Positions 17,947 through 26,121 of a stretch of 64,000 bases of DNA are shown in pieces (within the stretch, counting starts at the first letter, position 1; the number at the start of each line of letters is the position of its first letter). The notes beneath the pieces are model-generated. The model searched no databases. It saw only the letters and a program-made list of their open reading frames with translations, and had not been told where the DNA came from. Source of the DNA: Roseomonas marmotae (GTDB lineage Bacteria; Pseudomonadota; Alphaproteobacteria; Acetobacterales; Acetobacteraceae); assembly GCF_017654485.1 (NCBI RefSeq), contig NZ_CP061091.1, positions 3,354,501-3,418,500 on the forward strand, written 5' to 3'. The translations under genes were made by a program, and so were the position numbers.

Positions 17947-17970
17947 TGGAGGGGGGGCTGGCGCCCTCCA
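17947..17970. terminator. Possible hairpin after the lipid kinase
   Basis: TGGAGGG (17947-17953) and CCCTCCA (17964-17970) can pair around a 10-base loop, 10 bases after the stop. No T-run follows, so termination is uncertain. Confidence 0.3.
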
Positions 17971-18110
17971 CCCCCGGCATGACAGAATTTCCATCAGGCA
18001 CGTCCCGGCGTGCCCCAAGGGAGGACAACAGGAATGCCGCTTCACATGCCGGGCCGTGCCCGGCCCCGCCACGCCCCGCTGCCCGCCCGCCTCCTGGGGG
18101 GAGAAGGCTG

Positions 18111-19727
18111 ATGGGCACGCATGACGACGGCGCCCTGCCCCGCACTCCGGCCAATTACGTCCCGCTGACGCCCACGCTCTTCACCGAGCGCAGCGCCCAG
18201 GCCTTCCCGGACAGGGTGGCGGTGGTCCATGGCCGGCTGCGATGGACCTGGAAGCAGCACCGCGACCGTTGCGTGCGGCTGGCCTCGGCGCTGAACAGGC
18301 GTGGCATCGGCCGCGGCGATACCGTGGCGGTGCTGCTGCCCAATATTCCGGCCATGGTGGAATGCCATACCGGCGTGCCCATGTCGGGCGCCGTGCTGGG
18401 CGCCATCAACACCCGCCTGGATGCCGAGACGATCGCCTATATCCTCGACCACGGGGAAGCGAAGCTGGTGATCGCGGACCGCGAGCTGCTGCCGCTGCTG
18501 GAGCGCGCCCTGGCGCTCAGCAACAGCAAGCCGCCGGTGGTGGAGGTGAACGACCCCGAGGCCCCCTTCCCCCATACCCTGGGCGGCGAGGATTACGAGG
18601 CGCTGCTGGCCAGCGGTGACCCGGACTACCAGTGGCCGCTGCCGCCGGATGAATGGGATGCCATCGCCCTGAACTACACCTCCGGCACCACCGGCCGGCC
18701 GAAGGGCGTGGTCTATCATCACCGCGGCGCGCATCTCTCGGCGCTCGGGGATATCCTGGCCTGCCAGATGTCGGGACCGCCGACCTACCTCTGGACCCTG
18801 CCGATGTTCCATTGCAACGGCTGGTGCTTCCCCTGGGTCGTGGCGGCATTGTCCGGCACCAATGTCTGCCTGCGGGCCGTGCGCGGGCCGGCGATGTGGG
18901 AGGCCATCACCACGCATGGCGTGACGCATATGTGCGGCGCGCCCATCGTGCTCTCCACCCTGCTGGATACCCCGGACCGCCCCGCCCTGCCCGGCCCGCT
19001 GCGCTTCATGGTGGCCGGCGCCCCGCCGCCCGAGGCGGTGCTGGCCAAGGCGGCCGATGCCGGCATCACCGTGGTGCATATCTACGGGCTGACGGAATGC
19101 TACGGCCCCGCCGTGATCAACGAGTGGAAGCCCGAGGACGACGCGAAGGACGGCTCCGCCCGCGCCGCGCTGATGGCCCGCCAGGGCCTTCGCTACGTGA
19201 CGCTGGAGGCGCTGGAGGTCTTTGGCCCCGACGATACCCCCGTCCCCGCCGACGGCATCACGATGGGCGAGGTGGCGATGCGCGGCAACATGGTCGCGAA
19301 AGGCTACCTGAAGGACCCCGCGGCGACGGAGAAGGCGCTGGCCGGCGGCTGGTTCCGCACCGGCGACCTCGGCGTGAAGCACCCGGATGGCTATGTCCAG
19401 GTGAAGGACCGCGCCAAGGACATCATCATCTCCGGCGGCGAGAACATCAGCAGCATCGAGGTGGAGGAGGCGCTGTACCGCCACCCCGCCGTGGCGGTGG
19501 CCGCCGTCATCGCCATGCCGGACGACAAATGGGGCGAGGTGCCCTGCGCCTTCGTCGAGCTGCGCCCGGATGCGGCAGCAACGGAGGAGGAGCTGATCGC
19601 CTTCGCCCGCACCCGGCTGGCCAGCTACAAGGTGCCGAAGCGGATCGTCTTCGGCGAGGTGCCCAAGACCTCCACCGGCAAGCTGCAGAAGGCGCGGCTG
19701 CGCGCCGGGCTGCGGGAGACGGCCTGA
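18111..19727 (+). CDS. AMP-binding acyl-CoA synthetase
   Basis: This 538-residue adenylate-forming ligase activates a carboxylic acid to its CoA thioester. Motifs are in order: YTSGTTGRPKGVVYHHR (P-loop), YGLTECYGPA, GWFRTGDLGVKHPDGYVQVKDR and a C-terminal TSTGKLQKARLR lysine. The LWTLPMFHCNGWCFPW segment is typical of the medium-chain/methylmercaptopropionyl-CoA ligase type. The frame stays open upstream, but ATG 18111 has an excellent ribosome site (GGGGAGAAGG). The exact acid is not readable. A monooxygenase and a sulfonate-type importer follow. Confidence 0.9.
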   Translation: MGTHDDGALPRTPANYVPLTPTLFTERSAQAFPDRVAVVHGRLRWTWKQHRDRCVRLASALNRRGIGRGDTVAVLLPNIPAMVECHTGVPMSGAVLGAINTRLDAETIAYILDHGEAKLVIADRELLPLLERALALSNSKPPVVEVNDPEAPFPHTLGGEDYEALLASGDPDYQWPLPPDEWDAIALNYTSGTTGRPKGVVYHHRGAHLSALGDILACQMSGPPTYLWTLPMFHCNGWCFPWVVAALSGTNVCLRAVRGPAMWEAITTHGVTHMCGAPIVLSTLLDTPDRPALPGPLRFMVAGAPPPEAVLAKAADAGITVVHIYGLTECYGPAVINEWKPEDDAKDGSARAALMARQGLRYVTLEALEVFGPDDTPVPADGITMGEVAMRGNMVAKGYLKDPAATEKALAGGWFRTGDLGVKHPDGYVQVKDRAKDIIISGGENISSIEVEEALYRHPAVAVAAVIAMPDDKWGEVPCAFVELRPDAAATEEELIAFARTRLASYKVPKRIVFGEVPKTSTGKLQKARLRAGLRETA

Positions 19728-19732
19728 CCCTG

Positions 19733-19758
19733 AGGCCGGGGGCCGACGCCCCCGGCCT
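19733..19758. terminator. Strong hairpin after the acyl-CoA synthetase gene
   Basis: An 11-bp perfect stem (AGGCCGGGGGC with its complement) closes a 4-base loop, 6 bases after the stop. No T-run follows. It may terminate transcription or protect the upstream message. Confidence 0.5.
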
Positions 19759-19826
19759 GGCCCGGAGCCTTGCGCCGGCGCCGTTTCGGCCAAAGATCTC
19801 TCGCAACCGCGAAAGGATGCGAGTCG

Positions 19827-21152
19827 ATGGCCGCGAGGCAGATGCATCTGGGCGCCTTCATGCGCCCCACCACCATCCATACCGGCGCCTGGCGCTATCC
19901 TGGCGCCTTCCCGGATGCCAATTTCAACTTCGCCCATCTGAAGCGCTTCGCGCAGACGCTGGAGCGTGGGCGCTGCGACGCCTTCTTCATGGCCGACCAC
20001 CTGGCCCTTCTGAACATGCCGATGGAGGCGCTGAAGCGCAGCCATACCGTCACCTCCTTCGACCCGCTGACGCTGCTGCCGGCGCTTGCGGCGGTGACGG
20101 AGCATCTGGGGCTGATCGCCACCGCCTCCACCACCTTCAACGACCCCTATCACGTCGCCCGCAAATTCGCCTCGCTGGACCACCTCAGCGGCGGCCGGGC
20201 CGGCTGGAACATCGTCACCACCTCCAACCCCGATGCCGCGCTGAATTTCGGGCAGGAGGAGCATATGGAGCATGGCGAGCGCTACCGGCGCGGGCGCGAG
20301 TTCTACGAGGTCGTCACCGGCCTCTGGGACAGCTGGGCCGACGATGCCTTCCTCCGGGACCAGGAGAGCGGCCTCTTCTTCGACCCGGAGAAGCTGCATG
20401 TGCTCGACCACAGGGGCGAGCATTTCCGGGTACGCGGCCCGCTGAACGTGGCGCGGCCCATCCAGGGCTGGCCGGTGATCGTGCAGGCCGGCGCCTCGGA
20501 GGCCGGGCGGCAACTGGCGGCCGAGACGGCCGAGGTGATCTTCGCCGCCACGCCCACCCTGGAGGACGGCAGGGGCTTCTACCGCGACGTGAAGTCCCGC
20601 ATGCCGGCGCTGGGGCGCGACCCCGGGCACCTGAAGATCCTGCCCGGCTGCTTCGTCGTGACCGGCGAGACGCTGGAGGAAGCCGAAGCGAAGCGCGCCC
20701 GGCTGGACAGCCTGGTCTATTACGAGAGCGGCCTCGGCTCCCTCTCCATCGCGCTGGGTCATGATGCCTCGGGCTTCGACCCTGATGCGCCACTGCCGGA
20801 GATCCCGCCCAGCAATGCCAGCAAGAGCAGCCGGGAGCGAGTGATCGCCCTGGCGCGGCGGGAGGGGCTGACGGTGCGGCAGCTGGCGCAGCGCGTCGGT
20901 GGCTATTCCGGGCTGGCGATGGTGGGCACGCCCGCGATGGTCGCCGACCAGATGCAGGAATGGCTGGAAGCCGAGGCCTGCGACGGCTTCAACATCATGT
21001 TCTCCCATGTCCCTGCCGGATTGGACGACTTCGTGGATCTGGTGGTGCCGGAATTGCAGCGGCGCGGCATCTTCCGCCGCGAATACGAGGGGCGGACGCT
21101 GCGCGAGAATCTGGGCCTGCCGCGCCCGGCCAACCGCTTCTTCCCATCCTGA
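19827..21152 (+). CDS. LLM-class flavin-dependent monooxygenase (NtaA/SnaA/DszA-like)
   Basis: This 441-residue protein belongs to the reduced-FMN-using two-component monooxygenases that act on nitrilotriacetate, dimethylsulfide, dibenzothiophene sulfone and similar compounds. Typical segments are FNFAHLKRFAQTLERGRCDAFFMADH, TASTTFNDPYHVARKFASLDHLSGGR and GWNIVTTSNPDAALNFG. ATG 19827 has AAAGGA upstream. A flavin reductase partner is not nearby. The sulfonate-type ABC importer that follows suggests desulfonation or cleavage of an imported organosulfur compound; that is inference. Confidence 0.9.
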   Translation: MAARQMHLGAFMRPTTIHTGAWRYPGAFPDANFNFAHLKRFAQTLERGRCDAFFMADHLALLNMPMEALKRSHTVTSFDPLTLLPALAAVTEHLGLIATASTTFNDPYHVARKFASLDHLSGGRAGWNIVTTSNPDAALNFGQEEHMEHGERYRRGREFYEVVTGLWDSWADDAFLRDQESGLFFDPEKLHVLDHRGEHFRVRGPLNVARPIQGWPVIVQAGASEAGRQLAAETAEVIFAATPTLEDGRGFYRDVKSRMPALGRDPGHLKILPGCFVVTGETLEEAEAKRARLDSLVYYESGLGSLSIALGHDASGFDPDAPLPEIPPSNASKSSRERVIALARREGLTVRQLAQRVGGYSGLAMVGTPAMVADQMQEWLEAEACDGFNIMFSHVPAGLDDFVDLVVPELQRRGIFRREYEGRTLRENLGLPRPANRFFPS

Positions 21153-21197
21153 CCCCTGGCGCAGACAAAGACGGGCATCTGGTCTACCTGTCCGGCC

Positions 21198-22013
21198 GTG
21201 ACCCCTCGCCCCGAGAGCGACATAGCGGCCGGAACCCCCGGGATCGCCACGCGCCGCCGCTGGGGCGGCTGGGCGCGGCTGGCCTCGCCCCTGGCGCTGC
21301 TGCTGCTCTGGCAGGTGGCCAGCGCCAGCGGCGTGCTGCCGGAGCACATCCTGGCCTCCCCCGCGCAGATCGCCGCGACGGGGTGGGAACTGGTGCGTTC
21401 GGGCGAGTTGCTGCGCGGCCTGCTCGTCTCCTTCCTGCGCGTGGCGGCCGGGTTCTCCATCGCGCTGGTGCTGGGGGTGGTGCTGGCGGTGGTGGCGGGC
21501 CTGTCCCGCATCGGCGAGCTGATGCTGGACCCGCCCTTGCAGATGCTGAAGGCCATGCCCTTCCTGGGCCTGCTGCCGCTCTTCATCCTCTGGTTCGGCA
21601 TCGGCGAGGCGCCGAAGCTCGGGCTGGTCGCCATCGGCGCCATCTTCCCGATCTACCTGACCCTGCATGGTGGCATCCGCGGCGTGGACCCGAAGCTGGT
21701 GGAGGCCGGCCGCACCCTGGGCCTGACGCGGCTGGAGCGGGTGCGGCACATCATCCTTCCGGGCGCGCTGCCCTCGCTGCTGGTGGGGGTGCGCTACGGG
21801 CTCAGCATCGCCTGGCTCTCCCTGGTGGTGGGGGAGCAGATCAACGCCAGCAGCGGGCTGGGCGCGCTGATCACCAATGCACGGGATTTCCTGCAAACCG
21901 ATGTGATCGTCGTCTGCCTCCTGGTCTATGCCGCCATGGGTCTGGCGACCGACGGGCTGGTGCGGCTGATCGAGGCGCGCAGCCTGCGCTGGCGCCCGGC
22001 GGCGGTGGCATGA
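21198..22013 (+). CDS. ABC importer permease, nitrate/sulfonate/taurine type
   Basis: This 271-residue BPD-type permease has about six membrane helices. It has the EAA-like loop DPKLVEAGRTLGLTRLERVRHIILPGALP that docks the ATPase. It resembles SsuC. The start is GTG at 21198. Its stop overlaps the ATPase ATG (ATGA). With the next two genes it forms a complete importer. Confidence 0.9.
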   Translation: MTPRPESDIAAGTPGIATRRRWGGWARLASPLALLLLWQVASASGVLPEHILASPAQIAATGWELVRSGELLRGLLVSFLRVAAGFSIALVLGVVLAVVAGLSRIGELMLDPPLQMLKAMPFLGLLPLFILWFGIGEAPKLGLVAIGAIFPIYLTLHGGIRGVDPKLVEAGRTLGLTRLERVRHIILPGALPSLLVGVRYGLSIAWLSLVVGEQINASSGLGALITNARDFLQTDVIVVCLLVYAAMGLATDGLVRLIEARSLRWRPAAVA

Positions 22014-22717
22014 GCGCGGTGGTGGAGGTCCGTGGCCTTACTCGCGCCTTCGGGCCGCGCGTGGTGCTGGACAGGCTGGACCTCTCCATCCGGCCGGGCG
22101 AATTCGTGGCGCTGCTGGGCCGCAGCGGCTCCGGCAAATCGACGCTGCTGCGGGTGCTGGCGGGGCTGGATGCCGTGCCGGCCGGAGTGGCGAGGCTGCC
22201 GGCGCGCCGCGCCGTGGTCTTCCAGGAGCCCCGCCTGCTACCCTGGAAGACGGTGGCCGGGAATGTCGCCCTGGGCCTGCGCGACGCGGGGGCCGAGGGG
22301 GCCGTGCGCGCGGCGCTGGCGGAGGTAGGGCTGGCGCGCCACGCCGATGCCTGGCCCCTCACCCTCTCGGGGGGCGAGGCGCAGCGCGCGGCCCTGGCCC
22401 GCGCCCTGGTGCGGCGGCCGGAGCTGCTGCTGCTGGACGAGCCTTTCGCGGCGCTCGACGCGCTGACCCGCATCCGCATGCATGCCCTGGTAGCCGATCT
22501 CTGGCGCCGCCACCGCCCCGCCATCCTGCTGGTGACGCATGATGTCTGGGAGGCCGTGCTGCTGGCCGACCGCGTGCTGGTGCTGGATGAGGGCCATATC
22601 ATCCACCAGGCCGAGGTCGGCGCCCCACATCCCCGCCGCCGCGGCGACCCCGTGCTGGCCGCGCTGGAAGCCGCCCTGCTGGCACAGATCGGCGTCGCGC
22701 AGCCAGCCGGGGACTGA
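22010..22717 (+). CDS. ABC importer ATP-binding protein, nitrate/sulfonate/taurine type
   Basis: This 235-residue ATPase has Walker A (GRSGSGKST), a Q-loop (VVFQEPRLLPW), the signature LSGGEAQRAALARAL, Walker B (LLLLDEPFAALD) and an H-loop (VTHDVWEA). The RLLPWKTV stretch after the Q-loop is typical of SsuB/TauB. The ATG overlaps the permease stop by four bases; the substrate-binding gene follows 43 bases later. Confidence 0.92.
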   Translation: MSAVVEVRGLTRAFGPRVVLDRLDLSIRPGEFVALLGRSGSGKSTLLRVLAGLDAVPAGVARLPARRAVVFQEPRLLPWKTVAGNVALGLRDAGAEGAVRAALAEVGLARHADAWPLTLSGGEAQRAALARALVRRPELLLLDEPFAALDALTRIRMHALVADLWRRHRPAILLVTHDVWEAVLLADRVLVLDEGHIIHQAEVGAPHPRRRGDPVLAALEAALLAQIGVAQPAGD

Positions 22718-22760
22718 AGCCGTTCCACTCCCCATGCCCGAAAGCCGAGAGAGCCGATCC

Positions 22761-23714
22761 ATGCACCGCCGCACCCTGGGCAAGCTCAGCGCCGCCCTGC
22801 TGTTCCCCAAGCCCTTCCTCTCCGCACGCGCCGCCGGAGGCGGGACGGTCCGCATCGGCTGGCTGCGCGCGCCCAACGACATCACCACCGGCCGCGCGCG
22901 CGGCACGCTGGAACAGGCGCTGGCGGCGCTGGGGGCCAAAGTGGAATGGGCCGGTCCCTTCCCCGCCGCCGCCCCGGCGCTGGAGGCGCTGAATGCCGGC
23001 AGCATCGATATCACCGCCGGCAGTTCGACCGCCTGCATCGCCGCCCTGGCGGCACGCATCCCCATGGTGATCTTCGCCTACCAGAAGATGTCGGCGGGGG
23101 CGGAGGGCATCCTGGTGAAGCAGGATTCCCCCATCCAGGGGCTGGCCGACCTGCGCGGGCGCAGCGTTGCCGTCAATCGCGGCGGCACGGGCGAATACCT
23201 GCTGATGCGCGCGCTGGAGAAGAACGGCATCGATGCCTCCGGCGTGAAGCGGGTCTATCTCAGCCCCAGCGACAGCGGCGCCGCCTTCAGGCAGGGCCAT
23301 GTGGATGCCTGGGCCACCTGGGACCCTTTCATCGCCATCGGCCTGAAGAGCTATGGCGCGCGGGTGCTGGCGGATGGCGCCGCCATCGGCTCCGGCAATG
23401 CCGTCACGCTGATGGCCAGCCGCGACTTCGTGGAACAGAAGCAGCCGCTGCTGCAGGCCGTCTTCCAGACCTGCCTGGCCGAGAATGCCTGGGCCCGGCA
23501 GAACAAGGCCGAGGCCGGCAGGATCTGGACGGAGGCCATGAGCATCCCCGCCGGGCTGGCGCCCACGATCGGCGAGAACAACGCGGTGCCGACGCGGGGC
23601 GTGACCGATGCCGATATCGCGCAGATCGAACAGATCGCGGACTGGTACGTCTCCAGCAGGATCGTGCCGCGCCGGCCGGATATCGGCGCGGGCGTGGTCA
23701 AGCTGACGGCCTGA
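22761..23714 (+). CDS. Aliphatic sulfonate-type ABC substrate-binding protein (SsuA-like)
   Basis: This 317-residue periplasmic protein has a signal peptide (about 1-25, MHRRTLGKLSAALLFPKPFL). It has the SsuA-like features ALEALNAGSIDITAGSST, DSPIQGLADLRGRSVAVNRG and FRQGHVDAWATWDPFIA. It should deliver sulfonates or related compounds to the permease. ATG 22761 has GAGAG upstream; an in-frame ATG at 22734 lacks one. Its last 17 bases overlap the convergent methyltransferase gene. Confidence 0.9.
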   Translation: MHRRTLGKLSAALLFPKPFLSARAAGGGTVRIGWLRAPNDITTGRARGTLEQALAALGAKVEWAGPFPAAAPALEALNAGSIDITAGSSTACIAALAARIPMVIFAYQKMSAGAEGILVKQDSPIQGLADLRGRSVAVNRGGTGEYLLMRALEKNGIDASGVKRVYLSPSDSGAAFRQGHVDAWATWDPFIAIGLKSYGARVLADGAAIGSGNAVTLMASRDFVEQKQPLLQAVFQTCLAENAWARQNKAEAGRIWTEAMSIPAGLAPTIGENNAVPTRGVTDADIAQIEQIADWYVSSRIVPRRPDIGAGVVKLTA

Positions 23715-24291
23715 GCCGCAGCAGGTCCAGCCGGTAACGGTCTGTCCGCTCCTGCCGCAGCGCCCGCAATGTCGGTCCTGCCGCGGCCATGAAGCCTTCC
23801 ACCGCAGCATCGCCGGAGAGGGGATATTCCGTGGTGCCGGTCCAATGCACCAGCAGCACCTCACCCTCCCGCGACAGGGCGCGCAGCGTCTGCGCCGCCA
23901 CCCGCGCCAGGTCCTCCTCATCCAGGTAGTAGAGCAGCTCGGAAAACAGGATCAGGTCGTAGCGGCCACGCGGCCATTGCCGTGGTACCTCGCGTTGTTC
24001 CAGCGATACCTGCGGCAGGCCGGCGCAGGTGCGACGCGCGGCCGCCAGGGCCCTGGCGGACCCATCCAGCGCCAGCAGGTGGTCGCAGCGCGGCGCCAGC
24101 ATCTGCGTCAGCACGCCGATCGAGCAGCCGATCTCCAGCACGCGGCCGTAGCGCGCACGCGGCAGGGAATCCAGCGTCGCCTGGTATTTGGCGGCCTCAT
24201 AGGGGCTGCTGCGGAACCGCCAGGGGTCAGGGTCGGCGGCATAGAGCGCATCGAAATAGCTGGCCGGCAGAGATTGCATCGCGCGGCTCAT
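23698..24291 (-). CDS. SAM-dependent methyltransferase (NodS-like)
   Basis: This 197-residue class I methyltransferase has motif I RVLEIGCSIGVLTQML, motif II-like HLLALDGSARALAAA and DLILFSELLYYLDEEDL. The N-terminus ASYFDALYAADPDPWRFRSSPYE resembles NodS-family and sugar/amine N-methyltransferases. The substrate is unknown. Its 3' end overlaps the substrate-binding gene on the other strand. Confidence 0.85.
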   Translation of the reverse strand: MSRAMQSLPASYFDALYAADPDPWRFRSSPYEAAKYQATLDSLPRARYGRVLEIGCSIGVLTQMLAPRCDHLLALDGSARALAAARRTCAGLPQVSLEQREVPRQWPRGRYDLILFSELLYYLDEEDLARVAAQTLRALSREGEVLLVHWTGTTEYPLSGDAAVEGFMAAAGPTLRALRQERTDRYRLDLLRLRPSA

Positions 24292-24380
24292 GACATCTCC
24301 AGAAAGGCTGTACCGACAGTGCCTCCCCGGCGGCGGAGGGCACCATTCCCCTGCCGGAATCGCAGCGGCCAGGCCGGTCT

Positions 24381-26045
24381 CTAGATCTCGCTGCGGCGTA
24401 GCAGGTAGTCCAGGCCGCCGACGCGGAACCAGCGATAACCATACGGCTCCAGCAGGATGCTGTGCCTGCCATCCGGTCCCGGCCTGCTGTGGTCGTCGGA
24501 CAGCAGGTTGACCAGCAGTCCGTCATGCTCGCCGGAGGCGCCGGGATCGATCGGCACCTCGCAGGCCTCGGCGCCGAGGTTATGTACCACCAGCACGGAA
24601 TTCTCCCTCCAGTCGTAGCGCATGGCCAGCACGTCTGGACGTCCGGTGTCCAGCACCTCGAAATCCCCCCAGCCGATCTCGGGCACCTCCTTCCGCATGC
24701 GGATGATGCGCTCCATCCAGTTCAGCATCGATGCGGGGTCGCGGCGCTGGCGGGCGACATTGACATGCTCGAAGCCATAGGGACCGCTGGCGATGACGGG
24801 CTTGTGCGGCGCATCGCTCTTGGTGAAGCCGGCCTGTGGCTCGTCGGACCACTGCATGGGCGTGCGGGCGCATTCGCGCTCGGGCAGCGAGAGGTCGTCG
24901 CCCATGCCGATCTCGTCGCCATAGCGCAGCACCGGTGTGCCGGGCAGCGTCATCATCAGGCTATAGGCCAGTTCCAGCCGCCGCCGGTCGCCCTGCAGCA
25001 TGGGCGCGAGGCGGCGGCGGATGCCGCGGTCATAGAGTTGCATCGACTTCTCCGGCCCAAAGGCCGCGAAGACGGCCTGCCGCTGTGCCTCGCTCAGCCG
25101 CCCCAGGTCCAGCTCGTCATGGTTGCGCAGGAACTGGCCCCACTGGCCGGTGGCCGGGCGCGGCTTGGTGGCCATCAGGGCCTTGGTCAGCGGCGCCGTA
25201 TCGGCCACCGCCAGGGCGTAGAACAGCGACTGGTTCACCTGGAAGTTGAACATCATGTGCATCCGGTCGCCGTCGTCGCCGAAATACTTCATGTCGTCCT
25301 TCGGCAGGATATTCGCCTCCGCGAGGATGATGGCGTCGCCCTTCCGCCATTGCAGGAATTCGCGGAACATGCGGAGCATGCCGAACTGCTCGTCCGGCCT
25401 GGTCACCTCCGCGCCCTTGCGGGCGATGACGAAGGGCACCGCATCCATGCGGAAGCCGGAGACACCGAGTTGCAGCCAAAATCCCATGATCTTCAGGATC
25501 TCGGCCTGCACATGCGGGTTGGCGGTATTGAGGTCGGGCTGGAATTCGTAGAAGCGGTGGAAGAAGTATTTCTTCGCCACCGGGTCGCGTTTCCAGGTGG
25601 AATCCTGCACGCCGGGAAAGACGATGCCATCCCCCGCATTGGCGGGTTTCCTGTCGGCCCAGATATACCAGTCCCGGTATTTCGAGTCCGGGTCCCGCCG
25701 CGCTTCCTGGAACCAGGGATGCTGGTCCGAAGTATGGTTCACCACCAGGTCGATGATGACGCGGATGCCGCGTTGATGGCAGCCATGGGTGAACTCCACG
25801 AAATCGCCCAGCGTGCCGTAGCGCGGATCGACATTGTAATAGTCTGCGATGTCATAGCCGTTGTCGCGCCCCGGCGAGGGCTGGAAGGGCATCAGCCAGA
25901 TGGTGGTGACGCCGAGGCCCTGGATGTAGTCCAGCCGCCGCGCCAGCCCCTCGAAATCGCCGACGCCGTCGCCGTTGGAATCCATGTAGGTCCCGACGGA
26001 GAGGCAGTAGACGACGGCGTTCTTGTACCAGAGATCCTTGATCAT
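24381..26045 (-). CDS. GH13 alpha-amylase family enzyme, trehalose synthase-like
   Basis: This 554-residue (beta/alpha)8-barrel glycosidase or transglycosidase has the catalytic Asp in GFRMDAVPF, the acid/base Glu in ILAEANIL and the transition-state Asp in RNHDELDL. NHTSDQHPWFQEARRDP and DWYIWADRKP are typical of maltose/trehalose-interconverting TreS enzymes. It has no fused maltokinase domain. A C-terminal beta domain ends in HSILLEPYGYRWFRVGGL. It is divergent from a second GH13 gene. Trehalose synthesis or turnover is the likely role, though an amylase or glucosidase activity is possible. Confidence 0.83.
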   Translation of the reverse strand: MIKDLWYKNAVVYCLSVGTYMDSNGDGVGDFEGLARRLDYIQGLGVTTIWLMPFQPSPGRDNGYDIADYYNVDPRYGTLGDFVEFTHGCHQRGIRVIIDLVVNHTSDQHPWFQEARRDPDSKYRDWYIWADRKPANAGDGIVFPGVQDSTWKRDPVAKKYFFHRFYEFQPDLNTANPHVQAEILKIMGFWLQLGVSGFRMDAVPFVIARKGAEVTRPDEQFGMLRMFREFLQWRKGDAIILAEANILPKDDMKYFGDDGDRMHMMFNFQVNQSLFYALAVADTAPLTKALMATKPRPATGQWGQFLRNHDELDLGRLSEAQRQAVFAAFGPEKSMQLYDRGIRRRLAPMLQGDRRRLELAYSLMMTLPGTPVLRYGDEIGMGDDLSLPERECARTPMQWSDEPQAGFTKSDAPHKPVIASGPYGFEHVNVARQRRDPASMLNWMERIIRMRKEVPEIGWGDFEVLDTGRPDVLAMRYDWRENSVLVVHNLGAEACEVPIDPGASGEHDGLLVNLLSDDHSRPGPDGRHSILLEPYGYRWFRVGGLDYLLRRSEI

Positions 26046-26121
26046 CCCGCCTCTCCCTGAGCCGGAACCCGCCCGGCACGGCCGCGTTCAATAAGTCCGC
26101 ACGGCAGAAAAGGTTTTAGGC

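Noticed and set aside
18042..21896. A 1284-codon antisense frame across the acyl-CoA ligase and monooxygenase genes
   Set aside because: Same reason: it mirrors real genes codon by codon and has no ribosome site or recognisable domain.
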